Assembly: GCA_964469555.1 (NCBI GenBank)
Contig: CAYYAQ010000056.1
Location: 1 to 30,043 of the forward strand
Direction of reading: 5' to 3'
Origin: CAYYAQ01 sp964469555
Lineage (GTDB): Bacteria; Planctomycetota; UBA1135; UBA2386
DNA length: 30,043 nt
Shown here piece after piece: positions 25,551-30,043 of this stretch. Below the pieces are notes generated by a model that did not search any database, was not told the origin of the DNA, and saw only the letters and a list, made by a program, of their open reading frames with translations. The translations under genes and the position numbers were made by a program. How positions within the stretch are numbered: the first letter of the stretch is position 1; every line of letters begins with the position of its first letter.

Positions 25551-25742
25551 CTAACGGACGATCGTGTAGGCGAGGCGGCGTAGCTCTCGGCCCTTGCCGC
25601 CCGACACGGCGAGTCTGTCGGTGGTGTTGCGATCGTGACGAATCACAACCATCCCGGCTCCACAGTCGGCCTGGATGTACACGCCTCCACCTCCGATCAC
25701 GGAACCGTCGATGTACCGCAAGCCACCGGTCTTGTTTTTTGC
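25551..25742 (-). CDS. Coherent 63-codon frame directly after a UAG, in frame with the upstream gene
   Basis: On the minus strand, in the same frame as the membrane protein gene and directly after its TAG, 63 codons with strong GC at third positions follow (TGGLRYIDGSVIGGGGVYIQ, then AGMVVIRHDRNTTDRL), ending in TAG at 25551-25553. It lacks an ATG at its beginning. A TTG at 25721 or a GTG at 25700 could start a small separate protein of 49-56 residues. Alternatively it is the C-terminal domain of the upstream protein, cut off by a nonsense mutation, a base error or a read-through stop. No family recognised. Confidence 0.45.
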   Translation of the reverse strand, partial: AKNKTGGLRYIDGSVIGGGGVYIQADCGAGMVVIRHDRNTTDRLAVSGGKGRELRRLAYTIVR

Positions 25743-26261
25743 CTAGAAGTGCTTCTGCGGCTTCGCTGGAGTTGATTTCGGTGCAGCTAGCTTCGGTGCT
25801 CGCTTCACGGGATCCGACCACTTGCGTTTCTTGGAAGAATCACTTCGACGACGCGGGCGTCGAACAACTCTCCGATCGACCACGTCCATCCCCCCCGGCA
25901 CACGGACCGGATGCGTGACGTCTGAACCGTCCTCGGACTTCATGACGACTTCCATGGCGTCGAACTGGAACTCCGGACCGCGAAAGTGAACGAGGTAGCG
26001 TCCGAGGATTCGAGCCAACCGAGAGCCGGCAACTGTCTCCTTCGGCACCACGAACAGCACGGCTACCTTCCGATTGCCGCGCATCTCAATATCCAGGACA
26101 GGGCGCCGTTCGAGTTGCTCGCCAAACACTCTGTGCAGTTCGAAGATCGCCGGGTGCACATCCCTCTTGTCCTTCATCTTGACGACGTGGCCCATCATCA
26201 GACTCAACGCCACGCAAGCGAAGATGCCGAAGCAGAGAATGACCAGGTTCGTTCGTCCCAC
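25743..26261 (-). CDS. Unknown single-pass membrane protein with basic tail
   Basis: 172 residues from the ATG at 26261. A hydrophobic helix (NLVILCFGIFACVALSLMM) at about residues 5-23 is a likely signal anchor, followed by a globular part of about 100 residues with alternating strands and helices (RKVAVLFVVPKET, RLARILGRYLVHFRG). The tail is rich in Arg, Lys, Ala and Pro (for example RRPRRRSDSSKKRKW). No known family is recognised. The low-complexity tail looks like a linker, and coherent coding sequence continues in frame beyond the UAG, so the protein may once have been, or may still be, longer. It is divergent from the sulfatase remnant, with 57 nt between the starts. Confidence 0.7.
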   Translation of the reverse strand: MGRTNLVILCFGIFACVALSLMMGHVVKMKDKRDVHPAIFELHRVFGEQLERRPVLDIEMRGNRKVAVLFVVPKETVAGSRLARILGRYLVHFRGPEFQFDAMEVVMKSEDGSDVTHPVRVPGGMDVVDRRVVRRPRRRSDSSKKRKWSDPVKRAPKLAAPKSTPAKPQKHF

Positions 26262-26318
26262 GCACGATTATCGTCATTCCGCGGCAGGTGACCAAATCCC
26301 AACGTCGCCGATACAACG

Positions 26319-26726
26319 ATGCCGATGAACGCCTCCTCCGTGCTCGCCTGGCTATCCGCCGCAATGTTCTCCAGTTGTGCTGGCGCGCCGAGCCGAACCG
26401 TCGCGAAACCCGACATTCTCCTGATCGTCGCCGATGACCAGGGCTACGCCGACCTCGGTTGCGCAGGCCTCGCGACGGACGTCGACACGCCGAACTACGC
26501 GAACAACAGCCCCCTGCGCGGGAGCAAGTACACGCTCTACGAAGGAGGGATCCGTGTTCCGCTCATCGTGTCCTGGCCGACTCGATTCGAACAAGCCGTG
26601 GTTCGGGACAACGTGGTCAGCGCGCTCGACGTCCTTCCGACTCTCTGCGGCATCGCCGGGGGCACGTCCTGGAAGTGGGCGATGCCCTTGGCATCCGTCG
26701 ATGCGCTGGCTTGTCGACCGCTGTGA
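26319..26726 (+). pseudogene. Internally deleted sulfatase remnant
   Basis: The frame begins with a signal-like N-terminus and the sulfatase metal motif KPDILLIVADDQGYADLGC. It runs to VDTPNY and then jumps directly to a segment typical of the C-terminal half of arylsulfatases (ANNSPLRGSKYTLYEGGIRV, then PLIVSWPTRF and SALDVLPTLCGIAGG). The middle of the domain, including the CxPxR formylglycine site, is missing; I estimate 200 or more residues from the usual family layout. After GIAGG the sequence no longer matches the family and soon stops. It cannot be an active sulfatase. Either an in-frame deletion in the genome or an assembly collapse could explain it. Confidence 0.8.
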
Positions 26727-26751
26727 CCGCCCATGTGCCGCCAGACCATGC

Positions 26752-27070
26752 CTGCGTAAGGTAGCTGTTCCGACGAAAGACATCGGGCTCGGTCATCGTC
26801 ACGAGGTCCGGTCCGATCCCGATCCCGATCCCGCTGCCGCTGCCGCTGAAGTTGAAGCGCACGCTCGCGACTCAACACAGGGAACAACCCCCAGTCCATG
26901 AACCCGGTGTAGCCGTGCACGAGGATCGCGACCGGGAAAGGGGGTCGTCCCACTTCGGGAAGCGTGAGCCGAGCGCGCAGGGTTCGATGCTGCGGATTGC
27001 CGTCTGCATCAGCGGGCGGAGCGTCGGTGGTGTAGGACCACGAAAACGGAGCGGGATACCCAGGCCTCAA
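26752..27070 (-). pseudogene. Eroded alpha/beta-hydrolase remnant
   Basis: On the minus strand a TTG at 27070 overlaps the stop of the glycosyltransferase gene (TTGA). It reads into an alpha/beta-hydrolase N-terminus: RLTLPEVGRPPFPVAILVHG (oxyanion region HGYTGFMDWG), then LFPVLSRE. Near 26856-26870 the frame changes and a few residues are missing. In the new frame it continues as VRFNFSGSG, then MTEPDVFRRNSYLTQ, the typical next element of this esterase/peptidase-like family. After 26752 the family match ends, before the nucleophile Ser and the rest of the catalytic set. Inactive as it stands. It was probably the second gene of an operon with the glycosyltransferase. Confidence 0.65.
26815..26850. 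repeat. Hexanucleotide tandem repeat
   Basis: Three copies of GATCCC followed by GCTGCC GCTGCC GCTG. It lies in the hydrolase remnant and encodes an alternating Gly-Ser and Gly-Ile run there. Such a tract is prone to slippage. Confidence 0.7.
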
Positions 27071-28746
27071 CGCCGGCGGCTCCTGAGGTCCGCCGCGATC
27101 ACTTTCGAGTACGTCGCGAGATCGAATCTCGCAAAGGACACGCTCTTCGACTCGTACAAGCCGGAGATCAACCCACGTCCGGACGGTGTCCGGAACGCTT
27201 TGAGCGAGCCCATCTCCGAGGTCCAACCACCGCAAATGAACACGACGTCTCGCCGGTTGCTGAGGCGAATCTCCGGCATGGCGCGATCCACGGATCGGAC
27301 GAAGTCGTAGAGGTGTTTGCCCGTGTCGAGGGCATCGAATCCGAGACTGATCTCCCACTGCTGCACGACGAGCACATCCCGCTCTCCCCAGCGGAATCGC
27401 CGAAAAGACAGGTCCTTGGCCCACGTCGCCGTCTGCCGCTCCTGATTGAACTCCTGCGTCAGGAGGTAGAACGCCTGCTTCGGAATCACGATCACACCCG
27501 GAGTCTTCGAGATCGCGCGCAGGGCGGGTCGCGTCTTGTCGAAGTCCGCGAGAGGTACCGAGTTCTCGCGCGCTCGTGCCGGTAAATCCGACCCGAGCAG
27601 GAGGGCGACCTCCGTGGGATAGCACGCGATGCCGATCGACAGGGCGACCGTCACGATTCTCGACAACGCACCGCCAAGAAGTCCGTACGCGAGCGCGAGC
27701 GCTATCGGCGAAACGACCAACGTCACGAGATACAGGGAGTGGCGGGTGCCGCTCATGGGATACTTGTGCGCGAAAGAGGCGGCCACGGCGACCGCTGGAA
27801 CGGCGAGCGCAAGGAGAACGACAGTCACGTTCTTCCGCCGCGCGGCGACCACCAATCCCACCAGGAAAGCGATGGCCGCGGGCCCCTCGGTGCGAGGCCC
27901 GAATGTGCCGAGGACGTCGAGAAACCTCGGCCAGATCTGCGTGGCATCGTGGATCAAGAACTCCTTGAGCCACCCGCTCATCGCATCTTTGGCCATGGCA
28001 CTCCCTTCGAGATACGGCCTGATGTGCAGGAAGTACAAAGCCAGAAGGACAGCGAGCAACGGGAGGTTCCACACGACGATGGACCGCGCCTGTTTGCCGT
28101 CGAGTCGTCGGAATGCGAGGAGACCGAAGAACGTCAGCGCAACACCCGCGAGTGTGAGGACCGTGCCGTAGTGCGTCAGCAAGGCGACGGTCATCCAAAC
28201 CGCGTAGAGTGGCAAAGAGCGCCGGCCACCGCGTCGCATGAATCGAACCAGGTAGAACAGACCCAGGGTCATGGCAAAGATCTGCAGCGTGTACGGGCGG
28301 ACGATCTGTGACATCTCTACCGCTGTCTGGGAAATCGCTATCAGTGCCGCGGCGAGTAGACCGGCAAGGGTGCCGATGGCGTCCCGACTCACGCACTCCC
28401 GCACGAACAGGAACGTCACCGGCACACAGCAACACCCGGCAACCAGAGCGACAAAGCGCAGAGGCCCGATACCGTCGGCGAGGCCACTCATCGCGCGGAT
28501 CAACAGGTAGAACAGCGGAGGGTGGGCATTCCCCAAGTACTCGTTCCAAAAACTGCTCCACTCGTTCCACGACACCATGGAGAAGTAGATGCCCTCGTCG
28601 GGATTCAGCCAGTAGTGGTTGAAGTCGAGGAGGCGCAGCGTGCAACCGAGAGCGAAGATCAGCGCCAGCGGAACCCACGCCTTCGCGACGAGCAAGTCCT
28701 TGAATCTCGATCTCTTGGAATTTCGTTTCGGTGCGGAGGTCGCCAC
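27067..28746 (-). CDS. GT-C fold glycosyltransferase, PMT/ArnT-like (GT39/GT83-related)
   Basis: 559 residues with a basic cytoplasmic N-terminus and about ten or more membrane helices (for example VPLALIFALGCTLRLL, AVLLALYFLHI). The first periplasmic loop holds the acidic catalytic motif NPDEGIYF (Asp50-Glu51), followed by NAHPPLFYLLI, both hallmarks of this superfamily. The C-terminal 150 residues are soluble. Members transfer a sugar from a polyprenyl-phosphate donor to proteins or lipids on the outer face of the inner membrane. Donor and acceptor cannot be read from the sequence. Its stop overlaps the start of the hydrolase remnant. Confidence 0.85.
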   Translation of the reverse strand: MATSAPKRNSKRSRFKDLLVAKAWVPLALIFALGCTLRLLDFNHYWLNPDEGIYFSMVSWNEWSSFWNEYLGNAHPPLFYLLIRAMSGLADGIGPLRFVALVAGCCCVPVTFLFVRECVSRDAIGTLAGLLAAALIAISQTAVEMSQIVRPYTLQIFAMTLGLFYLVRFMRRGGRRSLPLYAVWMTVALLTHYGTVLTLAGVALTFFGLLAFRRLDGKQARSIVVWNLPLLAVLLALYFLHIRPYLEGSAMAKDAMSGWLKEFLIHDATQIWPRFLDVLGTFGPRTEGPAAIAFLVGLVVAARRKNVTVVLLALAVPAVAVAASFAHKYPMSGTRHSLYLVTLVVSPIALALAYGLLGGALSRIVTVALSIGIACYPTEVALLLGSDLPARARENSVPLADFDKTRPALRAISKTPGVIVIPKQAFYLLTQEFNQERQTATWAKDLSFRRFRWGERDVLVVQQWEISLGFDALDTGKHLYDFVRSVDRAMPEIRLSNRRDVVFICGGWTSEMGSLKAFRTPSGRGLISGLYESKSVSFARFDLATYSKVIAADLRSRRR

Positions 28747-28781
28747 TGCCGGAGACTCTACACGGAACCGTTACGAGAACC

Positions 28782-28813
28782 GGGTGGGCCGCGCCGAAGC
28801 GTCGGACCCACCC
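28782..28813 (-). terminator. UUCG-capped hairpin between two minus-strand genes
   Basis: Read on the minus strand, GGGTGGG-t-CCG-a-CGC-TTCG-GCG-CGG-CCCACCC forms a long GC stem with a C(UUCG)G tetraloop. It lies 33 nt after the stop of the Cys-rich gene. No U-tract follows. A probable terminator or RNA-stabilising structure. Confidence 0.55.
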
Positions 28814-28845
28814 GAAATAGCACTTCAGACTCTCAACTCACGGAC

Positions 28846-30043
28846 TCACGATCCGCTGAACGTGAAGTCAATACAGTTCGTCACGCCGTGTCCAGTCGGG
28901 TTGCCCTGGCACACGACCAGCCATTGGAAGGACACCTTCAGGCCGCAGAGGCCCTGGTTGATGGGAACCTGCCACGGCAGGGTGATGTTGCGGTTGCAGC
29001 CCGCGGTAGTGATCGGCGCCACCGCGTAGAAGATCGTGATCGGAGGCAGGGCGATCTTGATCGTCTCGCAGAACCCCAGGCCGACGCCGATCGGGTTGCA
29101 GGCCCCGATGCCCGCTGCCAGGATGGCGGTGGTGGTCTTGTTCGGCGCATTCCGCAGGGCGAGGCCAAAGTACGGGTTGCCGAGCACCGGGTCGCCGGCG
29201 AGCTCGGCGCGCATCGTCGGGCAGGCCTCGCACTTCGGGATCGTGCAGGACTTGCCGACGTTGTGGATATCGCGGCGGGGCAGGAGGCAGAGACCGGTGA
29301 AAGGATCACCGGTTCGCTTGCAACAGCCCGCGGCCTTCAACTGGCAGCTCGGCTTGCTGGCCACGGCGTAGCGTGTGGTGAACACTCCGTCCGTCACGTA
29401 GAGCGCCTGGCGGCAAGGGTCGAATGCCAGGCCGGTCAAGGGGCCGAGCGACTGGGTCGAGCTGCACGCCGTGGGCTGGGCCTTACACAGGGGCTGGCAC
29501 CAGTTCTTGTCCAGATCGGAGACGAAGATGAGGTTGCCGCCGACCACGGAGGTCATCCCGATGAACAGGCGCCGGTTGACGTCATCGGTGGCGAGGCCGG
29601 CGATGGTGTAACCCGTGGGAACGGTGACCTTGCAGAACTTCGGCTTGACCGTGCAGCGGCTCACGTCCATGCGGGCGATGTAGCCGTTGTTGTAGCTGAC
29701 GAACAGATAGCCAGGTCCGATGGCGCCGGTGCTGTTCAGCGCGCCGGAATCGCAGAAGGCGAGGCCGGTAGCGAACATCTTCGTACCCGAAACCGGAGGC
29801 AGCGGGATCTTGACGGGCTTGCAGATGTACTGGCAGTTTCCGCCCCACGGATCGACGTTGGCGAGGAGCAGACCGTTCGTGATCCACGTGCCCTGGATGC
29901 GGGAGTCGTACGCCGAGCCACCGGCGTGGGTGACGACCTGCCTTTCGAAGGAGGCGGGGACACACCTCTTGTACGCACAGTTGCCGGAGAACTGTTGGAC
30001 CACGACGGTCGGGGTCATCTTGGTGATGCCCACGAGTTCCTGG
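28846..30043 (-). CDS. Cysteine-rich secreted propeller-like protein (N-terminus outside window)
   Basis: The frame runs off the right edge; the GTG at 30033 is probably internal, since the frame stays open to the window end. About 398 residues are visible, with 24 cysteines, many spaced as C-x(3-5)-C (NCAYKRC, NCQYIC, WCQPLC, KCEAC). Short blade-like repeats (GLAFCDSGALNSTGAIGPGY, GLATDDVNRRLFIG, GLAFDPCRQALYVTD) suggest a disulfide-stabilised beta-propeller. The C-terminal WQVPINQGLCGLKVSFQWLV resembles tails of other secreted planctomycete proteins. It is likely exported and structural or adhesive. No catalytic motif recognised. Confidence 0.75.
   Translation of the reverse strand, partial: QELVGITKMTPTVVVQQFSGNCAYKRCVPASFERQVVTHAGGSAYDSRIQGTWITNGLLLANVDPWGGNCQYICKPVKIPLPPVSGTKMFATGLAFCDSGALNSTGAIGPGYLFVSYNNGYIARMDVSRCTVKPKFCKVTVPTGYTIAGLATDDVNRRLFIGMTSVVGGNLIFVSDLDKNWCQPLCKAQPTACSSTQSLGPLTGLAFDPCRQALYVTDGVFTTRYAVASKPSCQLKAAGCCKRTGDPFTGLCLLPRRDIHNVGKSCTIPKCEACPTMRAELAGDPVLGNPYFGLALRNAPNKTTTAILAAGIGACNPIGVGLGFCETIKIALPPITIFYAVAPITTAGCNRNITLPWQVPINQGLCGLKVSFQWLVVCQGNPTGHGVTNCIDFTFSGS

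Noticed and set aside
26815..26850. Short tandem repeat as a CRISPR-like array
   Set aside because: Units of 6 bp with no spacers; a microsatellite. No CRISPR array, tRNA, rRNA or insertion sequence was recognised anywhere in the window.
26537..28678. Long minus-strand open frame overlapping the glycosyltransferase and the remnants
   Set aside because: Mostly the shifted frame of the glycosyltransferase, with Arg-rich non-globular sequence. Only the short hydrolase portion near 26857-27070 has family character, and that is listed separately.

Overview
The window is a GC-rich, gene-dense piece of a bacterial draft assembly: it contains runs of N at 697-706 and 19494-19593. The gene content suggests a planctomycete-like marine or metagenomic bacterium. 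The signs are formylglycine-type sulfatases, many secreted proteins with signal peptides, a secreted beta-propeller protein whose C-terminal segment looks planctomycete-like, and a very Cys-rich secreted protein. This placement is inference; no phylogenetic marker gene is present.

Left part (1-11026): a membrane-anchored spermidine-synthase-like protein cut by the window edge; two small minus-strand reading frames that each appear frameshifted; a small membrane/coiled-coil protein; a di-heme cytochrome c peroxidase (MauG type) behind a histidine phosphatase; a sulfatase; a lipid-methyltransferase neighbourhood (PmtA-like enzyme, a 2Fe-2S ferredoxin with an unusual ligand set, and a BtaB-like methyltransferase); an orphan FixJ/NarL-type response regulator; an orphan ParB-domain protein with a hairpin-rich leader; and a secreted TolB/WD40-like propeller.

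Centre (11314-25006): the outstanding feature is an unbroken, co-directional array of nine exported amidohydrolase-like paralogues (ten domains, because one gene is a tandem fusion). Start/stop overlaps and spacers of 1-41 nt indicate one operon. Only two of the ten domains (genes 6 and 7) keep the HxH metal motif and the downstream His/His/Asp residues. The other eight have lost part or all of it while keeping the flanking fold signatures. Several of these pseudoenzymes carry lysine-rich, coiled-coil or beta-rich inserts at the same place in the fold. The simplest reading is a secreted hetero-oligomeric assembly with two catalytic and seven non-catalytic gene products. This is a hypothesis from sequence only.

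Right part (25007-30043): a perfect hairpin after the operon, a SnoaL/DUF4440-like protein, a one-pass membrane protein whose reading frame continues coherently beyond its UAG stop, an internally deleted sulfatase remnant facing an eroded alpha/beta-hydrolase remnant, a GT-C (PMT/ArnT-like) glycosyltransferase, a UUCG-capped hairpin, and the Cys-rich secreted protein, cut by the window edge. Small eroded or frameshifted genes at both ends contrast with the intact central operon. Some may be sequencing errors in a draft assembly.
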